A model generated the notes under the pieces. That model was not told the origin of the DNA. It saw nothing but the letters and a program-made list of their open reading frames with translations, and ran no database searches. From the NCBI RefSeq assembly GCF_037975245.1, contig NC_092579.1, positions 11,828,678-11,892,677 on the forward strand: 64,000 nt of DNA, in the 5' to 3' direction. Within the stretch, counting starts at the first letter, position 1, and each line of letters opens with the position of its first letter. The translations under genes and the position numbers were made by a program. Of the stretch, positions 32,649-43,665 are shown piece by piece. This stretch comes from Apostichopus japonicus. Lineage: Eukaryota > Echinodermata > Holothuroidea > Aspidochirotida > Stichopodidae.

Positions 32649-34850
32649 ATGACAACATTATTATAATAATTAGCTAATTGTGCCTCTATCTTTCTTGGTT
32701 ATCAATGTAGCATTTTTCAAAGCATACAGTATACATAATTTCCTTATGTCTTTCCTAAAATGTCAATAATCAAATCTTTGTTAATATAGGCCAATTTGTC
32801 TCCCAATGCAGGGATATGCAGTATGTCATACATAGCTATATATAGTCAATTCATGCAAGATGGATATGTAGCCCTTTGGGCAACTATACAACTAGATGAT
32901 TAAAGATAGGGGACCCGTCTGTTTAAATTAATATCCAAATTGGTTTCATACTCCTCGCTGAGGTGATATTTGAGGGGTTGTCCAGTCGTCTGAGACGACT
33001 AAATAGCCATCTTGTAGTGACAACCTGCCTTAGGGAAAATAACCAGGCTTGAAAAAGGAAATTACTAAGTTAAGAACAGCCATTAAGGACAAACAATATA
33101 TCTTTCTAAATGATTACTGTTTACATTAATTGCTTAAATTAAGCATGAAAACATCATCACTCAATGTTTAAGAAACTAAAGAATTATATTGAATAATGAA
33201 AACATGCCTTCATCTACCTCTATGCCTGCAATTATATTACTTCAAGAATATATGACTAAAGGAATTTTCTGCAAGGTCGAAACTGACTCTTCTAAAGAAT
33301 AATGCAGTAAATTTTCTATACAAGCGACAACTACATGCTGGAAGGTGGTAACGATAATCACAGAAAAGTGATTTTTGTGAAGTTTTATGATTTGCAATAG
33401 TGTGGTGAGTGGCATCATCATGTCATATTGCATAGAATTTCAAAAACAATCTTTGTTTTCTTGTATTGCATCTACAAATCATGTAAAATAATATTCTCTA
33501 GAAAGGAGAAAAAATGAGCAGCTTGATGGTGAATAAATCCTGAATTCACAGTAAAAATCGGAGCTTTGGTAATATTCCAATAAATAATCCTTTTTACTAG
33601 GAAGCAGGGGGGGGGGTGTTGGTGTTAGTTATTAGAATTTATAAAACAAGTTGACTAACATTGAAATTTTAGGCTTGCATTAGATGAACCGACATTGAGA
33701 ATTTAGCTTTATTGTATCGTTAAAGAGATTTTGCATTTTTCAAAGGTAAACATTTTTAAAAAAAAGTGCAAATATAATTGCATTTTCCTGACATCTATAC
33801 TGAGTTCATTTTGGCTGGAAAATTATTTATGGACAGATTTTAAAATAAGTGTTGAATCTGTTTATCATTGTTTAAACCGGTATGACATACCAAATCTTAA
33901 TGGATGACTGTCGCAGTGCTTAAATTATACCAGTGGCCTGTTACTGTTCTCTATCTCAAAATAATAGAAACTGCCAAGTTTTAACAGGTTTTGCCATATT
34001 GACTCCTACTGTAAGTACGATCTTTATTCAAATTCACCACACCAAACCCCGACTGTAATGTGTTTGTTAATTAACTGAAACGTAAAGGTTGAAAAGTGGA
34101 TTGCAACAAAGCCTAAAATAAAGGCCCCTAATTAAGGGTGCTCATATGAGATATTCTAATTACTAATTGCTTTTCGTTGTTCTTTAACTTTGCTTCTGTT
34201 GTCTGTGCCTGTTTATTTCTGTTCCTCAATTTTGTTAAGCATGTCGACCCTTCTTTTTGTAAGTAATTACTTAAAGCATTGAATGCCACCGTCAATTTTT
34301 GTTAAAAGTTGGAAGGAAAAAACAAAAACAGATGGATATAAAATTCCAGGACTATTCTGTCTTATAAATTCCATCCAACAAAGATTAATCACCTATCACA
34401 AATTAATTTTGTATTACTTCACTGTATTTTGTATTCTTTCTGCATATAACAAAAAATTAATCGAGCTGTTTAAATAATTACTGACAACACTCTGTCATTA
34501 GATAGGTGTGCACCAACACGATCTAGCGCTTCATAGAATATTGATTTGGGAGTCTGGTTGATCACTTTCATAAAAGGCAAATTTCAAACTGATTTTATTT
34601 CATGGCAGGAAATATAAAACTCCTTATTGTTATCGATCCATGATATCTTATATCTTAGAAGTTTCTTAATACTAGTTTAAAAAAAAAAAAAATCCAAAAA
34701 GAAAAAATTTGCCAAATCCTGCCAGTACTTTGCAACAGCCCAAATTAGTTGTTATTTTCATCATTTCTGATGGTGGTTAATAAATTCCCTGGACGGTTCC
34801 GTGATCCATCTATCTACGTAAACCTCCTGAGAGGAGCAAGGTGTCAAATG
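32649..34850. other. non-coding, no gene seen
   Basis: AT-rich. Contains the hairpin AGTCGTC-TGA-GACGACT at 32984-33000 and a G10 run at 33607-33616. Confidence 0.4.
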
Positions 34851-35300
34851 TAATTAGGGTGCAGTGGAAAAGCTCTTAGAAGGCTACATATCACCATCGG
34901 GTCTCACGTACGTTCACAGTCGCATACATCATCGCCCGAGTCACTGGAGCATCTATTTACGAGGTAAAAATGGGACTATTATCTTACTCTGCCCATCTGA
35001 CAATAGAATTAAATAACATACAGTTTCACGAGGAGACTGGCTAAGGACAGGACTCTTCCAGCCAGCATTTATGATTAAAGGTGGAGACGGGGAGGAATGA
35101 ATCACACCTTTTCTAAATTGCCTATTTAGATCCAGATGCTGCCAGAACTGGATGTCAAATTATTACACTGTTAGAGCGTTTAATATTGACACCAGAAGCT
35201 GCAGAATGGAGGTCAATATAACATGTTTTGCTGTACAGTTTGGTATCACTCTTCAGGAATCTTCATGAATCTGGGAGACAATTTTAAGAACGTTTCATTC
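34851..35300 (+). other. unique, CpG-richer block, possible conserved element or exon
   Basis: More complex and CpG-richer than its surroundings (TCTCACGTACGTTCACAGTCG, ATCATCGCCCGAGTC). Two plus frames stay open from about 34850 to 35010-35044 without an ATG. One of them, ending at ACGAG|GTAAAA near 34972, gives a hydrophilic peptide with SQSHTSSPESLEHLFTR. The alternatives are an internal exon, a conserved non-coding enhancer, or chance. Nothing here is recognisable by family. Confidence 0.25.
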
Positions 35301-36204
35301 GCAAACTTGAAAATCTGTCAGGTTATTCCTGGTATAAGTTTGAACAGTGGAAACCGGTTTTATTTATTGTAGAAACTTGAATGTTTATCACTGATAAGCT
35401 AAAAAAATATACCTTTTAATGAATTGCATGTATATTATATGCAAAGTAAAGAACTATTAGAGATTGTCAAAAACATCTATTTTTAATACTTAAAGATAGT
35501 ATTTATATATTTGTTGTTTTCTTTCTTTCTATTTTCTTTTCAGTTTTATATGGACATAATTTTTCTGTGATAAATTTTAAGTGACTTTTATCACCTTTAT
35601 TGGATATTATTTTAGACGGTCAAAAAATGGTCCAATAGTCCACACTGCAAATGACATGTTTACCTGAAACTCTTTGCTAAAGCATTACAACTGAGATAGT
35701 GAGTCATCTCATTGTCAAATTGAGTACTCCTCAAGGGAAATAATTTGAAACATCACAATCTACAGAAAATTTCTAAAAACTGACACCAAAACTTTTTGAT
35801 CCATATCCCCTGCAAAATAACATTAGCTGATTGCTTACAAATGCGAATGCTGTGTGAAAATAAGGGAGGTAGGGAATAACCGAATAGAAGCAATTCTGTG
35901 CAACTGATATACATACTATTAGAAAAAAACAAAAGCACAAACCGGGATAACCCCAAATTGTTCCCCAAAAAACCCAATTGAAGAGACTACAGGCATGTTA
36001 ATCTCTTTGTGCTTTCCAGTGCTTCCCTTGCATTTCGTCAACAAGTTTTTCACATGCATGGAAAATTACTTTCATTAAATCAGCTTTTGCAATTAATATT
36101 GAGAAATTGGCAGATGACAGGCCTTGTCTTGTTGAATAATCCAATTGTGCCTCACATTACACTCGCCATTATTATCTCAAGATAATCAGTGCACTCTCAG
36201 CAGC
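35301..36204. other. non-coding, no gene seen
   Basis: AT-rich, no recognised element. The frame at 35753-35977 (-) has no family features. Confidence 0.4.
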
Positions 36205-36587
36205 ACAATAGACATAGGCGTAGGAGGTGGGGTGTGGGGGATTGGGGGCTGCAGCCCCCCAACCAAAATATTTTGTGAAAATTCAGGCAATATGCTGAGA
36301 ATTTTTCGGGCACCTACTGAGAGAAAAATAATATGCAATGTTTCTCAATGGTTAAACTGATATTAGTAAGATCATTATCATTGTAACGACTTCCCCAATA
36401 ATTGTAACCAATATGGAAGGGTAATAACTCGAAAAATGATTGTGTTATTGGGATGTGATGTAACAACCGATGAACGCCTAGATGATATATACATATTAAC
36501 ATATTGAATGCGTAATTTCTTTTCAGGCAAGTCAATACAGCCCCCCCCCCCCAAATCAAATTAGGCTCCTATGCCTCTGACAATAGA
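36205..36587. mobile_element. hAT-type MITE, 367 bp, with perfect 8-bp target duplication
   Basis: The element 36213-36579 is flanked by ACAATAGA at 36205-36212 and 36580-36587. The terminal inverted repeats are CATAGGCGTAGGAGG (left) and, reversed, CAGAGGCATAGGAGC (right). Inside the left end is a G-rich stretch with the palindrome GGGGGCTGCAGCCCCC (about 36244-36259). Inside the right end is a C12 run (36541-36552). CA...TG ends and an 8-bp duplication point to hAT. It has no transposase, so it must be mobilised in trans. Frames at 36145-36360 and 36314-36559 are incidental. Confidence 0.85.
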
Positions 36588-39204
36588 GCAATGAGTTTGT
36601 GAGGAGATGGGTAATTAAGCAAAAAGCCCAAAAATCAAAATTGGCATCAAAAGAGTAGATACACCAAAGAAATATAAAACATCCAACTCAAAAAAGTGCC
36701 TTTAAAGATGTATTAACAGCCAAAGTACTATTAATTCTAAATTACATATTGAGGAGAAGAGCTCAGAATATTGTGTGATCAATATTTGACTTTTTTCTTC
36801 TTCATGAATTATTTGATGTTTTATGAAGCAGACTGCAGTTTTAATTGCTTCTTATTCACCTATCAATTTCATCAATTTTTCTATCAACTGGAGCATGTAC
36901 TTTTGTTTAATAATTCAGAATACAAAGTCAATTCCCCAAGTGACACGTGCATTCCGATAGTAAGGTATTGGACCCACATAGTAGGCAGCTAGAATTTTCA
37001 AAATGTTTCCAAAAAGTCCCAGAGGTAAGTTTTCAAGGTTGTTTCCCAAAATACTTTTCCCAGACACGAAGGGAATATGATCAAATAACACAAATCAAGT
37101 TTTTATAAAGATGAGAAGCCTCCAGTTGATCAAAACATGAAGATAAAAGTTTGGCCAGAAATAACCAATCCTGCTGGCATACTTTGAGGCAATATTTTTT
37201 CGTTTCTTTGCATTTTTATGCTGTGCACATATATTGTTTTCACACAAAAACACCAAAAATAAGCAAAAGAAAACTATGCCACCACCCTGTTTCTCAATTA
37301 GTGGCAAAGACAAAGAGTGCAATTTGACAAATTTGATTGATGTAGATATCAAAGATGATCGCTTGCGTATGAGACATTTTGGAAAAAAAAAGGGAAATGA
37401 ATGGTATTTTTAATGTTACTATAAAGGAAGTTATGTTAGGTTGAAATACTCAGAATCCATATGCTCAATTGAAGAAAGTTTTGGATTTAAAATGCAATAA
37501 ATGTCACATTTTGTAAAAAGTTATGGCTAATTTGACATTTTATTTACTTCTTGTATCGTATATTTTCCTTTTTAAAATAAGACACAGAAACATGACTGTT
37601 GTCATTTTCGTCTTTTTTAACGTCACAAAACAGGTAGAAAACATATATATGTTTACAGCAATATATGCAAAATTAATTTATAATGACTTTCTCGCTACTG
37701 TATAGATGAAGTTGAATGATGCACCACTTGACATTTCTCTTGATTGAGTCGGTGTCTCTTGAGACGAACAAAAGCTTTTCATTAATTCAGGGAAAGCAGA
37801 GTACATATTGAAAATATCAGGAAAAAAGAACAAGGGCCTTCATATGTCATACAAAATTAATTTGAGTTATGGAAAGATGCAAAACAGTCTGAAAAATTAA
37901 AAAAATTAAAAAGCAGTATTTTTCTTGAGTGTTCTGACTTATTCAACAAGAGAATTCACATTGGAAAAATGTTACTTTATATCATAATGTCACACAGACG
38001 GACCACCCAAGTTCCTCAAGAAGGTAATGTTATTATTAACGAGTACCTCTTTCTCATTAATACACATAGCTGAGCAAAAATATCGCCAGCTCGTAGAAAA
38101 CAATCCGGAGAAGATAAAACCATCAGAGCGTGCAACCTCACAAAAAGAAACGAGGAGGGACATAAAATAACGTCTCAGTTGCGAGTATGAGCTATATATA
38201 CAACACTTCTCTCATAGAGGGCCTATATGATGAATGATGCTTATATTTTATTCAAATTTCATTAAAAAGATGAAACCCCCAAGGAGTCTCCTATTCGTTG
38301 CGATATATGATAAAATCCATCAATAACCACAGACGGTTGGGTTCTCCAGGTGTCAAAGCCAAGTCTCTATTGTATAAAGAATATCTGCATCCCCTCCCCC
38401 CCCCTTTTTTTGAGCTGTGCATAAATAATGGTTGAGGTTTTTTCAAAGCTTTCTTTATAGTAATTGCGAATTGTAAAACTTGTATTCTGATAGGAGGGTC
38501 ATCTGAGGGAAATGAGGTACTCTAGATGTGAAGAAGCTGTATTATTATTATAGTGATAACTCAAAACATTTACAGTAAGGTTAATAAATGATTGTAGCAA
38601 ATTTTCAGGAAGATTTGTTTATGTTTGTATCCTATTTCAATTTTAATGACTTTCATTTCTTGTTCAAAATAAAGCTATGCAGAGCCTAAAGCTGGATCCT
38701 AAATTTAAACAGTTATGATTGGATTCTTTTGGCGTAAAATCTCAACCACTATTTCTTTTCCTTTTTCCTTTTTTTGTTTTTGTAATAGAATGTGAGATTT
38801 TGATTCCAATAGCAACTTCTTGATAAGCATATCTTGACAAAGCTACAAGGCAAGTACTCTAATTATATGGAAAATGATTTAAAATGGAATAAATATGTTC
38901 TTTTCTCCCCAAATTGAAACCTGTCTTCTCCATCTGTATGTAAGTATGTGAAGGTTGTACATTTATTACTCTGTCTCTGAAGGAGCGGTGCATGCTGAGA
39001 TCAAACTTAAAGCCCGTACAACCTTTAGACCATTTACATGAACACATGACTCCATGTTTACTCAGGTGATTTTAAAATAGCTTACATTCTTTTTGCCCCA
39101 TTTTTGCAGAACATCATTGCAACTTACATAAACTAATCAGACAACATCAATGTCCACCTGAGGTGATCTTTATAGAATTATCAAATGACTTATATATGGT
39201 CCTA
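36588..39204. other. non-coding, no gene seen
   Basis: AT-rich. A consensus-like donor GAG|GTAAGT occurs at about 37025, but the frames before it are closed within a dozen codons. A C9 run lies at 38396-38404. Confidence 0.4.
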
Positions 39205-39440
39205 CTTCCAATCTTTAAAAGGAATAGTGTCTAGGTCAAAGTTGCGTTTTGATATATGTTAAAGAGGAACATAATCTAAGCATTCTGGTGAAATTTGCAT
39301 TCAATTCCTATGTACAGTTTTAGAGTTATTGACAGTTGAAGTTGCGGCCTTTTGTACCAAAAGTGAACTTGGAGCAAACAGGTGTGATGTCATAGTTGCA
39401 CAGTGATAAATAATGTTTTAAAATTTGACCTGGATTATTC
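39205..39440 (+). repeat. dispersed repeat family B, copy 1
   Basis: Collinear with 41370-41600: shared blocks include GAAATTTGCATTCAATTCC / GACATTTGCAAGCAATTCC and the near-identical GTGTGATGTCATAGTTGCA, in the same order, orientation and approximate spacing. Old and diverged, type unknown. Confidence 0.55.
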
Positions 39441-41369
39441 TTTTAAGGTTTGCAACCATTGCATTATATTATGGTATTTTGCCTTTTAGAATCACAGTTG
39501 AATATACCTTTAAAAAAGCTTGGCTATATTGCTTTAAACACAATCATCTTTTAATTATAAGTTTCATTAATTATTAAGGTGTTGTAATGCAAGCCCATGC
39601 ATTGAGTTTAATGATGAAGTACATTGGAATACAATATTACAAAGCATCAAGAACAAAATATGAACTGAACTACTTGCCTAGCTGCTCTGATAATCTGGGA
39701 AATGTTAGCATTTTTATCAACTTTTTTTTTTATCAGCAGGAGTAGGGACGAGGAGCAAGTGGAACTTCCCGAAAGAAATGTAACTGATTGATTTAGAGCA
39801 ATGGTCCATAAACCATGGCACATGACCCAAATGTGGTTCGCAAATAAATTCCAGTTGGATATGGGATTTTTCCAGACGGGCAAAAGTTTCTAAACAGTTC
39901 TCGCTGCTTGCTGACAGAGACCTTTCTCTCTCAGTATAGGGTTGCTCTCTCTGTATCCTTTACAGTGACTATAATATTGCTAATTTTATGCAAAAAGAAA
40001 AAAAGGTTACGATCTATTCTCTTCTTAATCGACCGCCCCGGTCACCAAATCTCCTACATCTGTGATCAGTAGGCCAGATTATTGGGATTTTCCTTTGTGT
40101 CCCCATAAACATTGATTCAATAATGCAAATTTAATGCACATTTTATGCTAATTTTATACAACGGAAAATATACTTTATTCTTTGGTTTTATAATTCAAAT
40201 TGTCAAAGACGAAAGGGACCAAAAAAAAAAATCATTTCAAATCAGAGTAAAAGTGATTTCTCATATTTTATCCTCTTAAACCACTTGCTGATGTTTCTTG
40301 GGCCCCCTAAAAAACCCTAGGCATTCCTAGCACTTTCAGTCGGCTGACATTCCATTTAGTAACCTGGTTGAAACGAGGAAAAAATGCCTCAGTGGCTTTT
40401 TACTTAAAACTATCGAGAGTGTTATCAGTAAAATTTGGAATTATAATTTCACAGAAACGTGACAGTCTGTATCAGGACTGATCCTAATTCATTGTCTTCT
40501 TGTCCAAAATGTTGTCTGACAACTAAAATTTCACGCAGGTTAAGATTGGCCAATGAGAGGTCACGTTCTGTATGATAAATACAGCTCACTGCAAGATCGT
40601 TTCTGATCCCGAGGCAAAATACTAGATAATCCAAACGTTTAAATCACAGTCGATCCTGTTCACATTTATGGTGGGTAACTTAGGGTTTTGATTTTACCAA
40701 ATTTGGCGGCTCAGAAGAAAATCTAAATAAAATTGTATTTGGTCATAATATTAGATTCTCATCATTTTTTTTTTTCTATCCTAAATAAATGTTTGTTATT
40801 CAATAATTCCATTTTCCTATCTATAGTAACATTAGCCAGATTGAATTAGACTTCTCATCTATTAAGTATTAATCACATCATCCAAATTCATCATATTTTT
40901 AATATTCTATCAATATTTTACACTTTTTTTTTAGCTAAAATATTTCTTTCTCATGAGAAAATACTATCAAATACCCTCCAGAAATGCAACAATACAAACC
41001 AAAAAAGCTGCTTTGGATATAGAAACTCATTAAATTTAACCACTTTTAAGCAGGAGGACTTAAAATTGTTCCTCACAAAACTGATGAATTTTACATCAGA
41101 CTGTTTGGACAACTAAAAAACTGGAAAGGGTAATGAAACATGCTGAAACTCCAGACCACTTTAACATCCATTCTTGGAATGAAACAATTAATTGTAAACC
41201 AAAGATTGTTCAAATTTCTTCCTTTTGTTTATAAATCTTAGGTAATGTTTATCAACACGTCAATATTAACTTCAACAATTTATGTTCTATGATGTCTGCA
41301 GTGTAAAAGCAAAAATTAGCTAAAAGTAGCTACTAGCTAGTTAAATGGTATCAGATAGAAATCAGACAA
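39441..41369. other. non-coding, no gene seen
   Basis: AT-rich DNA. The minus frames at 39647-39883 and 40449-40634 show no family features. Poly-A/T runs lie at about 40220 and 40767. Confidence 0.4.
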
Positions 41370-41600
41370 TTAAATCATAGGATATAGGAAACACCTTCGA
41401 GTCAAGGGCAAAATTTAGGCTTTGACTGAAAATATTTCTATAAATCCTGATGACATTTGCAAGCAATTCCATGTATAGCATATTCAAGATAATGAAAGTT
41501 GACATTGTCACCATTTGTAAACATAAATGAAATTGAAGCAACAAGTGTGATGTCATAGTTGCATAATGGCAGCAAAAGTTTTTCTTTTTGCTAATAAATT
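41370..41600 (+). repeat. dispersed repeat family B, copy 2
   Basis: Matches 39205-39440 as described there. A possible third, more decayed piece lies at 44430-44500 (ACCAAAAGTAAAC ... TTGATGTCATAG). Confidence 0.55.
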
Positions 41601-42160
41601 TAACTTTACCTTACAAGGGGAAGTGAAGATAACAACATCCAAATGACTGTGTAGTGCTTTCATTTCTGAGATGCATAACAGTTTTGAGGTAGAAAAATGA
41701 TTTTAAAGTTATAAAACAAAAACAAACATTGTCTTCAGTGCACATCTATGATATACCTGTTTAAGTTCACCTTTTAGTACAAAATGTGTCTTAACTTAAT
41801 TTGTATAATTTTTATCTCAAAAATAATATTTAGGAATTGAATGAAAAGTTCCACAGAATGCATAGAATATATTCCTCTTTCATGAGATCTATACTAAAAA
41901 AATATTCACATGATGATGATCCTTTTAAAGGAAAACCTGTCAGAGAATAGTGGATCGCAAGATAGTTTCATAAAATGGCCAAAATGATAAATGTAAGCAT
42001 GAGTCAATATGAATTCCTTGTGTTTAACATTATCATTTCTGATATATACTGTCTGGTTTCCACTGTTGTCAAATTTCATCAAAACTTAAATATCAGATGA
42101 AGATCATTATTAAAGGAACAGGATCGTCCAAGGTAAAACCCATGAGAGACCAGGATCAAG
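41601..42160. other. non-coding flank of the satellite
   Basis: AT-rich, no gene. 41830-41880 and 42050-42110 resemble parts of 44690-44830 loosely and may belong to a wider old repeat. Confidence 0.3.
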
Positions 42161-43095
42161 GGAGAATCGAATCCCATGCTTGGTGTTGAATTAATGATGT
42201 TTTGAGTTGAACCCTGGATCGGTGTTGACCTTTTACTGGAACCATTTATTGTTTGTTACGCGCATGATCGGATCCCATGCTTGGTGTTGAATTAATGATG
42301 TTCGGGTTGAACTCTGGATCTGTGCTGATCTTTGACTTTCATTTTTTGTTTGTTCTGCGCAGGATCGAATCCCATGATTGGTGATGAATTAATGATGTTT
42401 TGAGGTTGAACCCTGGATCCGTGTTGACCTTTTACTGGAACCATTTATTGTTTGTTACGCGCATGATCGGATCCCATGCTTGGTGTTGAATTAATGATGT
42501 TCGGGTTGAACTCTGGATCTGTGCTGATCTTTGGCTTTCATGTTTTGTTTGTTCTGCGCAGGATCGAATCCCATGATTGGTGATGAATTAATGATGTTTT
42601 GAGGTTGAACCCTGGATCCGTGTTGACCTTTTACTGGAACCATTTATTGTTTGTTACGCGCATGATCGGATCCCATGCTTGGTGTTGAATTAATGATGTT
42701 CGGGTTGAACTCTGGATCTGTGCTGATCTTTGACTTTCATTTTTTGTTTGTTCTGCGCAGGATCAGATCCCATGCTTGGTGTTGAATTAATGATGTTCGG
42801 GTTGAACTCTGGATCAGTGTTGACCTTTGACTTTCATTTGTTGTTTGTTACGCGCAGGATCGGATCCCATGCTTGGTGTTGAATTAATGATGTTCGTGGT
42901 TGAACACTGGATCTGTGTTGACCTTTGACTGGAACCATTTATTGTTTATTCTGCGCAGGATCGAATCCCATAATTGGTGTTGAATTAATGATGTTTTGAG
43001 GTTGAACCTTTTACTTCCATTTGTTGTTTTGTTAGGCACAGGATTGGATCCGTGTTGACCTTTGACTTCCATTTGTTGTTTGTTTTGCTCATAAT
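42160..43095 (+). repeat. ~100-bp satellite with a dimeric higher-order unit
   Basis: The word ATCCCA, just before CATGcTTGGTGtTGAATTAATGATGTT, starts at 42171, 42272, 42369, 42471, 42568, 42670, 42767, 42864 and 42965. Spacings are 101, 97, 102, 97, 102, 97, 97 and 101. Units of 101-102 and 97 bp alternate over most of the array. Type A carries TTTTACTGGAACCATTTATT, and type B carries CTTTGACTTTCAT and lacks about five bases. Amplification therefore moved a ~199-bp dimer, repeated about three times nearly identically. The right edge decays with partial units to about 43095. The minus frame at 42884-43159 is repeat translation. Confidence 0.92.
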
Positions 43096-43480
43096 TCAAC
43101 ACAATAGTTGTAGACCATGTATAGCTGCACGGAACATCACAAGGCTTATGGTTTCGCAAGTTTTCTTTCCTAGTAAAAGAAAAACCCTCAATTTCCTTTT
43201 CGATGACTGCAAGTCATGAAGGGTCTGATACAGAACAGTTTCTATCATATCAACCCTCTCTGAGAGTTCCAAACCATTTGAACTGATGTTTTAATGTTGG
43301 ATACCAAACCATGTGATCAGATCTGTTGATCTTAATGCACCCTTTGACTTTTTCTTGGATTTATTTTGGTTTCATAAAACAACAAATGTTAATCATCAAT
43401 AAGTCTCGTTATCTGAAGAAAATCTGAGTATAAGTTAAATTTGACAAACTCTTTAAACATTCCTGCTTCCAGCTGTTCCT
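43096..43480. other. non-coding, no gene seen
   Basis: Satellite flank. Contains a loose AACCATTTGAACTGATGTT / AACCATGTGATCAGATCTGTT near-repeat at 43268-43330. Confidence 0.35.
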
Positions 43481-43665
43481 CAGAGAGCTCAACTTTTTTC
43501 AGACCCATAATGGCAGCATTTAATCAAGCGTCAATAAATAGCAAACATGTCTCGCTTATTTTCCACCTCTGCTCTTGTCACAGCCAATCGGAATTATTCT
43601 ACCTGCGGGTCTTATTACCGGGACCAGCTCTTTCGGTTCTCGGCGTGACTTTATAGTTAGTATTA
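43481..43665. other. balanced-composition unique block with a CCAAT box
   Basis: Less AT-rich than its surroundings, with AGCCAATCGG (CCAAT box, about 43582), TACCTGCGGGTC and TTCTCGGCGTGAC. An open frame (43441-43656) exists but has no family features. It may be regulatory. Confidence 0.25.

Noticed and set aside
37000-37030. Exon ending at GAG|GTAAGT near 37025
   Set aside because: Frames before the donor close within about a dozen codons and no pyrimidine-rich acceptor precedes.
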